A stretch of DNA of 64,000 bases. It comes from Acidiphilium sp. PA. Its GTDB lineage: Bacteria; Pseudomonadota; Alphaproteobacteria; Acetobacterales; Acetobacteraceae. Both the position numbers and the translations under genes were made by a program. The stretch lies in NCBI RefSeq assembly GCF_026191915.1, contig NZ_JAIMBY010000001.1, positions 186,001 to 250,000 of the forward strand. The letters run 5' to 3'. Positions within the stretch are counted from its first letter, which is position 1, and every line of letters begins with the position of its first letter. Shown piece after piece: positions 9,538 to 18,042 of this stretch. Below the pieces are notes generated by a model, which saw only the letters and a program-made list of their open reading frames with translations, did no database searches and was not told the DNA's origin.

Positions 9538-10038
9538 TCACAACGACCCGGACGCCCCCGCCTGCATGATGCTCATCAGAACATCATTCACCTGCTCAGC
9601 CTTGGCATGCAGCGCCGACCCTGCGGGGATCTGCGCGATCAGCGGCTTCAGATCGAGCATCACCAGCCAATACGCCCCCGCAGCGTCCTCGGTCAGCGTG
9701 ATCCGGCACGGCAGATACGCCGCGAAATCGATATTCGCGGCAACCATCTCGATCGCGATCAGCGGATTGCAGAACAAAAACACCTCGGTCAGCCGCTGCG
9801 GCCGGCCCACCATCGCCTCGACCTGCTTGGACAACGGCAAATAACCAACCTGTTTCATATTGCGCAAATTCGCCCGCAGCTTCAGGCAATCGACCGCGAC
9901 ATCCGGGGTAATCCCCTTCTGAAGCTTCATCCGCACCACCGAGGCATCGAGCGCGGTCCCCGAATCCGCCCGCGCCGATGCCGCGGGAAGCGCGCAAAAG
10001 ACCGCCGCCGAGGCGGCAATGGCCGAACGTCGTTTCAT
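9538..10038 (-). CDS. Secreted DUF302 domain protein
   Basis: This 166-residue protein has a signal peptide (MKRRSAIAASAAVFCALPAA, cleavage after SARA) and a DUF302-type domain. The segments LFCNPLIAIEMVA and YLPCRITL, with two Cys, match the family's typical 'CNP...LPCRI' pattern. DUF302 proteins adopt a small alpha/beta fold of unknown function and are often periplasmic. GGAGAGAG lies 4 bases before the ATG and fixes the start. It sits between mutY and the A2M gene on the same strand, 62 bases from the mutY stop; there is no functional link I can defend. Confidence 0.72.
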   Translation of the reverse strand: MKRRSAIAASAAVFCALPAASARADSGTALDASVVRMKLQKGITPDVAVDCLKLRANLRNMKQVGYLPLSKQVEAMVGRPQRLTEVFLFCNPLIAIEMVAANIDFAAYLPCRITLTEDAAGAYWLVMLDLKPLIAQIPAGSALHAKAEQVNDVLMSIMQAGASGSL

Positions 10039-10100
10039 CTGCTCTCTCCAACGCCATGCAACATCCCGACCCCCATTGAAGCCAACGCAACAACCCGCGC

Positions 10101-11129
10101 CTAATCCAGCGCGCCCAGCCCCAGGTTCACGGCCTTGCGCATCACGCTCGGCACCGGTGCCGTCACGGCCGCGGCGATCAACCCCGCCGGCAGCACCGCA
10201 ACCTCGGCCGCCATCACCCGCAACCGCAATTCGAAATGGGTGAACACATGCACCACCACCCCCGCATCCCGCCACGCCGCCGGCACCGGCGGTGGCGCAT
10301 CCGGCATCGCCGCCGCCCAGGTCGTGCCCGGCAATTCCATCATACCGCCCAGCAACCCCGTGGGCGGGCGCCGGCGCAACCCGATCGCCCCATCCGCATC
10401 GCGCATCAGAAACACCGTGCCGAACCGCACCGGCCGCGCCGCCCGCGCCGCCTTGCGCGGTAAATTCGCCGCGATCCCCGCCGCATGACCGGCGCAATCC
10501 CCCCGCCACGGACAGATCAGGCACGATGGCGCGCGCGGCCCGCACAGGCTCGCCCCCAGATCGAACAACGCCTGCGCGAAATCACCCGGCGCCGCCCGCG
10601 CCGCCGCCTGCTCGCCCAGCCATGCCGCAACCCGCGCGATCTCGGCCTTGGCCGCCGGCAACGCCGTCGTCACCGCCCCGATCCGTGCCGCCACCCGTTC
10701 GACATTGCCATCGATCGGCACCACCGGCAGATCGAACGCAATCGCCCCGATCGCCGCCGCCGTATACGCGCCAATCCCCGGCAACGCCCGCAAACCATCG
10801 ATCGTCGCCGGAAACCCGCCCGCCGCCACCACCGCCCGCGCACACGCAATCAAATTTCGCGCCCGCGCATAATAGCCAAGCCCCGCCCACAGGCCGAGCA
10901 CATCATCATCCGGCGCCGCAGCAAGATCGGCCACGGTCGGATAGCGCTCGATAAACCGCCCGAAATACGGTATCACCGTCGCCACCACGGTCTGTTGCAG
11001 CATGATCTCGCTGAGCCAGACATGATACGGATCAGGGCGCCCGCCATCGGCGGCACGCCACGGCAACACCCGGCGATGGGTGGCATACCAACGGAGCAGA
11101 GCGGCAGCGGATGGCGGAGCAGGGTTCAC
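10101..11129 (-). CDS. mutY: A/G-specific adenine DNA glycosylase
   Basis: This protein of about 342 residues removes adenine mispaired with 8-oxoguanine or guanine, preventing G:C to T:A mutations. The HhH-GPD domain shows WLSEIMLQQT (catalytic Glu region), LPGIGAYTAAAI (helix-hairpin-helix) and PIDGNVERV (catalytic Asp). The 4Fe-4S loop is intact: C-x6-C-x2-C-x5-C in CGPRAPSCLICPWRGDC. The C-terminal MutT-like domain (FLMRDADGAIGLRRRP onwards) recognises 8-oxoG. There is no ATG close to the conserved N-terminus; the GTG at 11129 (VNPAPPS) is the best fit but lacks a clear ribosome-binding site. With that start its 5' end overlaps the divergent dciA by 19 bases. Confidence 0.93.
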   Translation of the reverse strand: MNPAPPSAAALLRWYATHRRVLPWRAADGGRPDPYHVWLSEIMLQQTVVATVIPYFGRFIERYPTVADLAAAPDDDVLGLWAGLGYYARARNLIACARAVVAAGGFPATIDGLRALPGIGAYTAAAIGAIAFDLPVVPIDGNVERVAARIGAVTTALPAAKAEIARVAAWLGEQAAARAAPGDFAQALFDLGASLCGPRAPSCLICPWRGDCAGHAAGIAANLPRKAARAARPVRFGTVFLMRDADGAIGLRRRPPTGLLGGMMELPGTTWAAAMPDAPPPVPAAWRDAGVVVHVFTHFELRLRVMAAEVAVLPAGLIAAAVTAPVPSVMRKAVNLGLGALD

Positions 11130-11623
11130 GGAAACGCTCAGTGGCGGCAAAACCGCCACCTGTCGAGCCGCCACGCCACTATGCGCCGCGCGGCATCGCC
11201 TCCCTGCTCGCCCCCGTTCTACGCCCCGCCCTGCACCGCCGCGGCATGGCGCTCGCAACCCTGGTCGAAGACTGGCCGGCCATCGCCGGACCCGGCATCG
11301 CCGAACGCAGCCTGCCGGTCAAATTCGCTGGCGGCACCCTCACCCTCGCCTGCACCGGGCCGGACGCGCTCGAGCTCCAGCACCGCACGCCCGACCTGAT
11401 CGCGCGGATCAACCTCGCCCTCGGCGGCGGCACCATCGCCCGCCTCCGCTTCATCGACATGCCCCGCCCACCGGCCGAACGCCCCAAATCACGCCGCCCC
11501 CCGGTCACCACGGAACCCCCGCCGCTCACCGGGCCGGATGCATTGCCGGAGGGCCCGATCGGTGAAGCCCTCGCCCGCCTGCGCCTCGCCCTGCACCGTC
11601 AAGGCCGCACAACGGGGCGCTGA
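11111..11623 (+). CDS. dciA: DciA (DUF721), replicative helicase-loading protein
   Basis: This 170-residue protein has the DUF721 core: GIASLLAPVLRPALHRRG, then a TLVEDWPAIAGPGIAERSLP helix region and a strand pattern around GGTLTLACTGPDALELQH. DciA interacts with and loads the DnaB helicase in bacteria that lack DnaC/DnaI, so it is probably essential for replication initiation here. The C-terminal 60 residues are Pro-rich. It is divergent from and slightly overlaps mutY, and its TGA abuts the convergent polA stop (TGATCA, no gap). Confidence 0.88.
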   Translation: MAEQGSRKRSVAAKPPPVEPPRHYAPRGIASLLAPVLRPALHRRGMALATLVEDWPAIAGPGIAERSLPVKFAGGTLTLACTGPDALELQHRTPDLIARINLALGGGTIARLRFIDMPRPPAERPKSRRPPVTTEPPPLTGPDALPEGPIGEALARLRLALHRQGRTTGR

Positions 11624-14356
11624 TCAATGCGCGTCGGACCAGTTGCCGCCGATCCCGGCTTCGACCAGCAGCGGCACCGATAACACCGCCGCCGCCTGCA
11701 TGATGCCGCGCACCAGCGCCGCCGCCCGCTCCGCCTGATCGGTCACCGCCTCGAACAATAATTCGTCATGCACCTGCAACAACAACCGCACCGTCAACCC
11801 CGATGCCGCAATCGCCGCCGGCAGCCGCACCATCGCCCGCTTGATGATATCCGCCGCCCCGCCCTGCAACGGCGCATTGATCGCCTGGCGCTCGGCATAG
11901 CTCCGCCGCGCCGGATTCTTGTCGGCAATCCCCGGCACATAGCAGCGCCGGCCGAACGGCGTCACCACATAGCCATGGGTCCGCGCGAAATCCCGTGTTT
12001 CGTTCATGTAACGGCGAATCTCCGGGTAGCGCGCGAAATACGCATCGATATACCGCTTCGCCTCGCCGGTCTCGATGCTCAACTGCCGCGCGAGGCCGAA
12101 CGCGGAAATACCATAAATGATCCCGAAATTGATCGCCTTGGCCCGCCGGCGCGTCGCCGCATCCATCCCCTCCATCGGCACGCCGAACACTTCGGAGGCG
12201 GTCCGCGCATGGATATCCTCGCCATTGATGAAGCTCGCCTTCAGCGCCGGAATATCCGCGACATGCGCAAGCAGCCGCAGCTCGATCTGCGAATAATCCG
12301 CCGAGATCAGCGCATGCCCCGGCGCCGCGATGAAGGCGCGGCGAATCCGCGCCCCCTCGCGCGTGCGGATCGGAATGTTCTGCAAATTCGGATCGTTCGA
12401 CGACAGCCGCCCCGTCGCCGCGATCGCCTGGGCGAAATTGGTATGCACCCGCCGGTCCTCGATGTCGATTTCGGTGACCAGCGCATCGGCATAGGTCGAT
12501 TTCAGCTTCTGCAGCTGCCGCCATTCCAGAATCCGCACGGGTAATTCATGCCCGGCCTCGGCCAGTTCATCGAGCACCGCCGCATCGGTGCCCCACGCGC
12601 CGGTCTTGGTGCGTTTGCCGCCCGGCAGCTTCATCTCATCGAACAGGATCTCGCCCAGCTGCTTCGGACTGCCCAGATTGAACGCATGCCCGACCATCTG
12701 TTCGATGTCGCGCTGGATCTCATCCATCCGCCGCGCGAACTCGGCGGACATCGCAACCAGATCGTCCCGATCGACCATGATGCCCGCACGTTCCATATCC
12801 AGCAGCACCGGCACCAGGCGCCGCTCCAGCGTCTCGTACAACGCCAGCGCCTTCGCCTCGCGCAGGCGCGGCCGCAGCATCCGCCACAGCCGCAGCGTGA
12901 CATCGGCATCCTCGGCGGCATAGGCCGTGGCGCGCTCGATCGGCACGGCGGAAAAACTGATCCGGTTGCGCCCGGTGCCGGTCACCTCGTCATAGGCGAT
13001 CGGCTTATGATCGAGGTGCAGCGCCGAGAGTTCATCCATGCCATGCCCATGCGCCCCGGCCTCGAGCGCGTAGGAAATCAGCATGGTGTCATCGATCGGC
13101 GCGGCATCCGCGAGCCCGGCACCGGCCAGCACGTGCAGGTCGAATTTCGCGTTATGAAAAATCTTGAGAATCGCTCGATCGCCGAGCACCGGTGCCAGCG
13201 CCTCCGCCACCGCCCCGCGCGGCAACTGCTCGCCTGACTCATGCCCCAGCGGAATATAGGCCGCAACGCCCGGCGCCGTCGCCAGCGAAATCCCGACCAG
13301 CCGCGTCCGCCGCGCGTTCAGATCCGTCGTCTCGGTATCGATCGCAACCAGCCCCGCCGCACGGATCGCCTCAACCCACCGCACCAGCGCCGCCGGCGTG
13401 TCGATCGTCTCATACGGACCGAAACCGACATCCTCCGTGGCCGCCACGACCGGCGCCGCCGGGGCCGCCCGCTCGTCACGGCGCCGCGCCAGCCCATCGA
13501 GCCCCAGCCGCGCCTTGATGCTCTTGAACCCCTGGGCGTCGAGAAAATCATGCAGCGCCACGTCGTCATGCGCGGCGAGCACCAGGTCTTCGATCGGCAG
13601 CGGCAGCGGCACATCGGTGCGCAACGCCACCAGCTGGCGTGAAATCCGCGCATCCTCGGCATGGGCGACCAGCGCATCGCGCCGCTTGCCCGGCTTCATC
13701 GCCCCCGAGGCGGCCGCCGCCAGAATCGCCTCGAGCGTGCCATACTCGCCGATCAGCTGCGCCGCACCCTTCGGCCCGATGCCGGCAACCCCCGGCACGT
13801 TATCGACCGAATCGCCCATCAGCGCCTGCGCATCGATCATCTGCGCCGGCGTCACGCCGAATTTCGCCATCACCTCGTCCGGCCCGATCGGCACGGATTT
13901 GATCGGGTCGAGCATCGACACGCCCGCCCCGAGCAGCTGCATCAGATCCTTGTCCGATGAAACGATCACCACCTCGCCGCCCGCCGCCTGCATCGCCGCG
14001 GCATAGCTCGCGATCAGATCATCCGCCTCGAACCCGTCGAGCTCGATCGCCGGCACCGAAAACGCCCGCGTCGCATCGCGCACCAGCGCGAATTGCGGGA
14101 TCAGCTCCTCCGGCGGCTCCGGCCGCTGCGCCTTGTAGCGCGGGTCGATCGCGTTGCGGAACGTGGTCCGCCCGGCATCGAAAATCACCGCCAGATGCGT
14201 GCCGGTATGATCCTTGAGCAGCCTCGTCAGCATGTTGCAGAAGCCGAACACCGCATTCACCGGCGTGCCGTCTTCGCGGGTCATCGGCGGCAGGGCATGA
14301 AACGCGCGGAAAATGAAGCCCGAGCCGTCAACCAGAACCAGGCGCGTGCCGCTCAA
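11624..14356 (-). CDS. polA: DNA polymerase I
   Basis: This protein of about 910 residues serves repair synthesis and Okazaki-fragment processing. The 5' nuclease domain (1-290) shows FEADDLIASYA, SSDKDLMQLL and GDSVDNVPGVAGIGPKGAA. The 3'-5' exonuclease domain (about 320-510) keeps its first motif, AIDTETTDLNARR, so proofreading is likely active. The polymerase domain shows ISADYSQIELRLLAH (motif A), RRRAKAINFGIIYGIS (motif B) and LLQVHDELLFEA (motif C). The family begins right before LVLVDGSGF, so the TTG at 14356, overlapping the upstream stop as TTGA, is preferred. The first in-frame ATG is 14407, which would overlap the upstream gene by 55 bases. Confidence 0.95.
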   Translation of the reverse strand: MSGTRLVLVDGSGFIFRAFHALPPMTREDGTPVNAVFGFCNMLTRLLKDHTGTHLAVIFDAGRTTFRNAIDPRYKAQRPEPPEELIPQFALVRDATRAFSVPAIELDGFEADDLIASYAAAMQAAGGEVVIVSSDKDLMQLLGAGVSMLDPIKSVPIGPDEVMAKFGVTPAQMIDAQALMGDSVDNVPGVAGIGPKGAAQLIGEYGTLEAILAAAASGAMKPGKRRDALVAHAEDARISRQLVALRTDVPLPLPIEDLVLAAHDDVALHDFLDAQGFKSIKARLGLDGLARRRDERAAPAAPVVAATEDVGFGPYETIDTPAALVRWVEAIRAAGLVAIDTETTDLNARRTRLVGISLATAPGVAAYIPLGHESGEQLPRGAVAEALAPVLGDRAILKIFHNAKFDLHVLAGAGLADAAPIDDTMLISYALEAGAHGHGMDELSALHLDHKPIAYDEVTGTGRNRISFSAVPIERATAYAAEDADVTLRLWRMLRPRLREAKALALYETLERRLVPVLLDMERAGIMVDRDDLVAMSAEFARRMDEIQRDIEQMVGHAFNLGSPKQLGEILFDEMKLPGGKRTKTGAWGTDAAVLDELAEAGHELPVRILEWRQLQKLKSTYADALVTEIDIEDRRVHTNFAQAIAATGRLSSNDPNLQNIPIRTREGARIRRAFIAAPGHALISADYSQIELRLLAHVADIPALKASFINGEDIHARTASEVFGVPMEGMDAATRRRAKAINFGIIYGISAFGLARQLSIETGEAKRYIDAYFARYPEIRRYMNETRDFARTHGYVVTPFGRRCYVPGIADKNPARRSYAERQAINAPLQGGAADIIKRAMVRLPAAIAASGLTVRLLLQVHDELLFEAVTDQAERAAALVRGIMQAAAVLSVPLLVEAGIGGNWSDAH

Positions 14357-14547
14357 TGCCCGGCGCCCGGCAGCGTACCCGCCGCGAGCACGTAGTGGCG
14401 CGAACAATACGGGCAGGTCACCGCCCGGTCCTCGATTTTCAAATACACCCGCGGATGCCCGAGCGGTTCCCCGCCGCCATCGCAGGCGACCACGCGATCG
14501 TGAACCTCGAAACTCTCGCTGGCAGGCGAAACGCGCGCATCCGGCAT
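14353..14547 (-). CDS. Zinc-finger CHCC domain protein
   Basis: This 64-residue protein carries a small zinc ribbon: VACDGGGEPLGHPRVYL followed by CPYCSRHYVL, giving the C...H...C-x2-C ligands of zf-CHCC. In eukaryotes this fold is the NDUFS6 subunit of complex I; in alphaproteobacteria it occurs as a free small protein of uncertain role. ATG 14547 fits the family length; an upstream ATG at 14580 would overlap the divergent lipoprotein gene. Its stop overlaps the proposed polA TTG start, suggesting translational coupling. Confidence 0.8.
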   Translation of the reverse strand: MPDARVSPASESFEVHDRVVACDGGGEPLGHPRVYLKIEDRAVTCPYCSRHYVLAAGTLPGAGH

Positions 14548-14578
14548 GGAACCCCTCTTTGCTTGGCGTGGTCCATCC

Positions 14579-15574
14579 ATGATACCGAATCTCGTGGTGA
14601 ATGCCTATCGAGCCGGACTATGCCTGCTGATCAGCCTCGCACTGGCGGGGTGCGCCGCACAGTTCCGCGTCCCGACGGCATCGGCGCGCCACCCCATCGT
14701 CACCGATGGCCACTTCACCCTCGCCGGCGGCCAGGTGCTGCCCTATCGCGACTGGCTGCCCGACCAGCCCCCCCGCGCGGTGGTGCTCGCGCTGCACGGG
14801 TTCAACGACAGCCGCGATGCCTGGGCGATGCCCGCGCCGCACCTCGCCGCCGCCGGCATCGCGGTGTTCGCGCCAGACCAGCGCGGCTTCGGCGCCGCCC
14901 CCGGCCGCGGCGACTGGCCCGGCACGGCGCGCCTGGTGAACGATGCAAGGCAGATGGCGGCGATCCTGCACCGGCGCTACGCCAGCGTGCCGCTCACCTT
15001 GATGGGCGAAAGCATGGGCGGCGCGATCGGTCTGATCCTCGGCGCGCAGGGCGATGCCGACATCGCCTCCTATGTGCTGATCTCCCCGGCGGTATGGGGC
15101 GGCACGGCGCTCGCCTGGCCCCTGCGCGCCACCCTCGCGGTCGCCGACACCTTCGTCCCCTGGCTGCGGCTGACCGGCCGGCAGGCGGCGGTGCGCGCCA
15201 GCGACAACATCCGCGCGCTGATCGCAGTCTCGAACGACCCGCTGACCATCCGCGCCACAAAAATCGCCACACTCGCCGGCCTGACCCGCCTGATGGGCAA
15301 GGCCCAGGCGGATTGCGCCAAATTCGCCCCCGCCCATGCCCTGATCCTGTACGGCGGCCACGACCAGCTGATCCCGAAATCCGCCATGGCCGCATGCTGG
15401 CACGCCCTGCCCCGCGCCCGCACCGCCTATTACGGACCCGACTATCATCTGATGCTGCTCGACCACCAACGCGCAACACCCACCCGCGACATCACCGGCT
15501 TCATCCTGCACCCCGACCACCCCCTGCGGTCGGACGCCGCGACCAATGCCATGATTTTCACCGCCCAGCATTGA
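14579..15574 (+). CDS. Lipoprotein alpha/beta hydrolase (monoacylglycerol lipase/lysophospholipase type)
   Basis: This 331-residue protein starts with a lipoprotein signal (LCLLISLALAGC, lipidated Cys), so it is probably membrane-tethered in the periplasm. The hydrolase fold has the oxyanion segment ALHGFNDSRDAW, a nucleophile elbow GESMGGAIG (Ser), an acid in LILYGGHDQLIPK (Asp) and a histidine in YHLMLLDH. This architecture is that of the serine aminopeptidase S33/lysophospholipase group (PldB-like), acting on lipid esters; the true substrate is unknown. The ATG at 14579 is preferred over 14546 because the signal peptide begins there. tRNA-Arg follows 33 bases downstream. Confidence 0.85.
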   Translation: MIPNLVVNAYRAGLCLLISLALAGCAAQFRVPTASARHPIVTDGHFTLAGGQVLPYRDWLPDQPPRAVVLALHGFNDSRDAWAMPAPHLAAAGIAVFAPDQRGFGAAPGRGDWPGTARLVNDARQMAAILHRRYASVPLTLMGESMGGAIGLILGAQGDADIASYVLISPAVWGGTALAWPLRATLAVADTFVPWLRLTGRQAAVRASDNIRALIAVSNDPLTIRATKIATLAGLTRLMGKAQADCAKFAPAHALILYGGHDQLIPKSAMAACWHALPRARTAYYGPDYHLMLLDHQRATPTRDITGFILHPDHPLRSDAATNAMIFTAQH

Positions 15575-15607
15575 ACCCCACCCGAAACCCCGCTAGTAAA
15601 GCCCCGT

Positions 15608-15684
15608 GGACCCGTAGCTCAGCTGGATAGAGCGTTGCCCTCCGAAGGCAAAGGTCGCGCGTTCGAATCGCGCCGGGTCCGCCA
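15608..15684 (+). tRNA. tRNA-Arg (anticodon CCG)
   Basis: The cloverleaf is complete. The acceptor stem is GGACCCG/CGGGTCC, the D arm GCTC...GAGC, the anticodon stem TTGCC/GGCAA with loop CTCCGAA (anticodon CCG, reading CGG), and the T arm GCGCG-TTCGAAT-CGCGC. It has discriminator G and an encoded CCA. It marks the left border of an AT-richer mobile region. I found no obvious second copy of its 3' end downstream that would mark an integrase-type attachment site. Confidence 0.97.
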
Positions 15685-15810
15685 ATCTTTGCAATAGATT
15701 ATTTGATTTAAGACTAGCTGGGAAATCAGGCTGGCAAGCATATAGCGAGCAGCAGGGCGATTTCCGGCATGGGTGGGTAAGTAGACGAGCCCAGCTGGCT
15801 GGTGCTCTTA

Positions 15811-16742
15811 GAGCCCGAATCTGAATGGTAGTGCGGCTATCGGTTGCGTGTGATTTTCCGTGTGAGCAGGCGGATATGGGCGAGGAAGAGCCATGCGGTG
15901 GCGCTGGTAACGGTGGCCTCGAAATCCTTTGCAAGACGTCGGCATCTGCCGAGCCAGGCGAAGGTTCTCTCCACGACCCAGCGTCGCGGCAGGAGTTCGA
16001 ACCCGCTGGCGGTGTCGGAGCGCTTGACGATCTGTATGGTCCATTTGCCGATTTTGGCGAGGCGTCCATTGAGTTTGGGACCGGCATAGCCGCCGTCGGC
16101 GAACACCTGCCGCAACCAGGGATACAGGGATTTGACCGATTTGAGCACGTCGGGCGCCCCATCCCGATCCTGAATGCCGGCATGATGAACGATCGCACCG
16201 ACGAGGTCGCCGATTGTATCGGTGATGATGTGGCGCTTGCGTCCCTTGATCTTCTTTCCGGCATCGAACCCGCGCGGCCCGGCGGCTTCGGTGGTCTTGA
16301 CCGACTGGCTGTCGATCACGCCGGCTGTGGGCGATGCCTCCCGTCCGGCTATCTCCCGCGCCTGCATGACCAGGACGTGATTGATGCGATCAAATGTGCC
16401 GTCGCGACAGAAGCGGTAAAAATACCCCTGCACAGTGGTGAACGGCGCGAATTCCTTCGGGATCTGCCGCCACTGGCAACCGGTCGACAGCATGTAGAAG
16501 ATGGCCTCCACAATCCTTCGCAGCACCACCGTCCGGGGCCGGCCTCGATGCGGCGGCAAGGGCATGAATGGTTCGATCAAGGCCCATTCGGCGTCGGTGA
16601 GGTCGCTTGCGTAGCGCAATCCGGCCCGGCAATATCGTTGCCGGGCGATTTCAGTCCAGGCCATCGTGTCTCCGTTCGTCTTCGCAAACGAACTGAATCA
16701 CAACCTACTGAAATCGCTCAACTATCTTTTGCGGTCAGGCTC
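15811..16742 (-). mobile_element. IS5-family insertion sequence, about 930 bp
   Basis: Imperfect terminal inverted repeats bound one transposase gene. The left end reads GAGCCCGAATCTGAA at 15811; the right end, on the other strand from 16742, reads GAGCCTGACCGCAAA. The GAGCCyGA core is shared. Immediately outside are TTA on the left and TGA on the right, both fitting the TNA target of the IS1031-type group but not identical, so this may not be a simple insertion. Size and gene layout match single-ORF IS5 members. It sits inside the Mu-like remnant. Confidence 0.82.
15837..16664 (-). CDS. IS5-family transposase, intact
   Basis: This single 275-codon ORF is not frameshifted. The N-terminal DUF4096-type DNA-binding region (YASDLTDAEWALIEPFMP) is followed by a DDE catalytic domain: first Asp in AGVIDSQSVKT, second Asp in FADGGYAG, and Glu in RRWVVERTFAWLGRCRR (the Y/W-x2-E-R signature). 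It cuts and joins DNA at the GAGCC-type ends. All catalytic residues are present, so the element may still be active. The long open frame on the opposite strand is a shadow. Confidence 0.93.
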   Translation of the reverse strand: MAWTEIARQRYCRAGLRYASDLTDAEWALIEPFMPLPPHRGRPRTVVLRRIVEAIFYMLSTGCQWRQIPKEFAPFTTVQGYFYRFCRDGTFDRINHVLVMQAREIAGREASPTAGVIDSQSVKTTEAAGPRGFDAGKKIKGRKRHIITDTIGDLVGAIVHHAGIQDRDGAPDVLKSVKSLYPWLRQVFADGGYAGPKLNGRLAKIGKWTIQIVKRSDTASGFELLPRRWVVERTFAWLGRCRRLAKDFEATVTSATAWLFLAHIRLLTRKITRNR

Positions 16743-17025
16743 TGAAACTGACAAGACGTAAGATATGGCTGCGCTTCGGCCAATAATTTCGGATGTGCTA
16801 AAGTATTTTACGATTAATAGTTTTTCCATTTGTCTGCATCATTATTGATTTCAGCAATGAAAATTTACCTCTCCTTTTCAGGAGCTTGCTCCCACTCTAG
16901 GCGCATATTTTTCAATGCTTGCTTCGGTGTCAGTTTTTTTACTTTTGGTAGCGCGGTTTATATTTACTACCTGTTGATACGCCTCATCGATTTCGACGCC
17001 GTGGCGTTGAGAAAAACACAAGCAG

Positions 17026-17637
17026 TTAGCGCTGGTGTTCGACCGGCAGCTTTTTTAGCTTATCCAGGAAGGAGCCATTTTGTGCAGCGCTTTGCCCCTT
17101 TATCGCCGACCATACTGTCGGATCGATGTGTGCCTTTCGGGAAAGAGCCCGATAAAGTGATGGGGCCGAGATCTTAAATCGTTCGGAAAGTTCATCGACA
17201 TATCCAACGTCCCGGAGATCGTCGATCAAATTTCCAAGTTGGTTTTTTGATCGCCGATCTCCTCCGCGCCTCGTCTCTCCGTGAAGTCATTCCCAAACAA
17301 TGCGGCGCTCCGCGAGAAATTCTGCTTGGTCGAACGGGCTCAGTTCTTGACGATAAAGGTTTTCATCGATCTCGCGCAGTCTCGCCTCATCATCGTTACC
17401 CTCGAACAGGACCGCACGGACTTGCGTTTGTCCAAGGGACTTAATAGCCGCGATGCGATAAGCACCAGCGACCAAACGATACTGACCGGGCGCTATAGCC
17501 CTGACTTCAACAGGCGAGATTTGTTTCGTTTTGCTAATCGAAACTGCTAGTTTTTGCACTTCCGCCTGATCCACGATGCGCAAGCGATCGGAGACCTCAA
17601 TCTGGCTCATCGGGACCGTCAGAACAGGATCGCTCAT
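17026..17637 (-). pseudogene. ParB-like N-terminal nuclease domain gene broken by an in-frame TGA
   Basis: Codons 1-116 encode a ParB/sulfiredoxin-fold domain: IPVDQ-like start (MSQIEVSDRLRI), then GQYRLVAGAYRIAA and DENLYRQELSPFDQAEF. After ...RRIVWE a TGA at 17287-17289 interrupts the frame, yet the same frame continues smoothly with LHGETRRGGDRRSKN, then IDDLRDVGYVDELSERF and a helix-turn-helix (SAPSLYRALSRK) to a TAA at 17026. A single base change therefore split one gene. The start overlaps the Ner-like gene by ATGA, so they were co-transcribed. In Mu-like phages such a protein probably regulates or assists early replication; this copy is presumably dead. Confidence 0.75.
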
Positions 17638-17876
17638 GACGAAGCTCCGCGGCGCCGTCGCGTATACGCGCGACGCCGAGGCTCGCCCTCGGCGGTGTAA
17701 CGATCAGGCCAGTTTTCGTAAGCCGGGCGTTCAAGTAACTTCGCAATCCGTCCCTCAGTACGAACCGAAAGGCCCGGATATCGGATCGTACCCGACACGC
17801 TTTTCAGCGAAATCTCCAAGAGCTTCGCAACGTGCGTCAGCAAACCGTATCGAAGGCGAAGTTCGGCCTTAATCAT
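17634..17876 (-). CDS. Ner-like phage transcriptional regulator
   Basis: This 80-residue protein has a helix-turn-helix fold followed by a segment (IAKLLERPAYENWPDRY) that closely mirrors the end of Mu Ner, where the last helix and 'IWPSRY' close the fold. Ner represses the early and repressor promoters after induction. The C-terminal tail is very Arg-rich. It is the first gene of the minus-strand early operon, divergent from the repressor across a 166-base operator region, and overlaps the ParB-like gene by 4 bases. It looks intact. Confidence 0.7.
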   Translation of the reverse strand: MIKAELRLRYGLLTHVAKLLEISLKSVSGTIRYPGLSVRTEGRIAKLLERPAYENWPDRYTAEGEPRRRAYTRRRRGASS

Positions 17877-18042
17877 TTCGGCATGTAACGCCGCATTTTT
17901 TGTGCCAATGTCCGCTCCGAAGTATTACAGAAGTCCGAATTACCGAAAAATATTCGAATTTCTGAATCATATCAACGATAAATCGGAACTATACGTTCTG
18001 GCATTATACTATATTTTTCAATAATTTAAGCGAGTCCGTCCG
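17877..18042. promoter_or_regulatory. Divergent operator/promoter region between Ner-like gene and repressor
   Basis: This AT-rich gap holds repeated related half-sites: TCCGAAGT at 17916, TCCGAATT at 17934, TTCGAATT at 17953 and the inverted TCGGAACT at 17983. TATACT at 18005-18010 is a plausible -10 for the repressor gene. The layout (repeated short sites between divergent phage regulators) is typical of immunity operators. Binding is inferred. Confidence 0.5.

Noticed and set aside
15825-16745. Open frame antisense to the IS5 transposase
   Set aside because: The minus strand carries an intact DDE transposase; the antisense product has no recognisable pattern.
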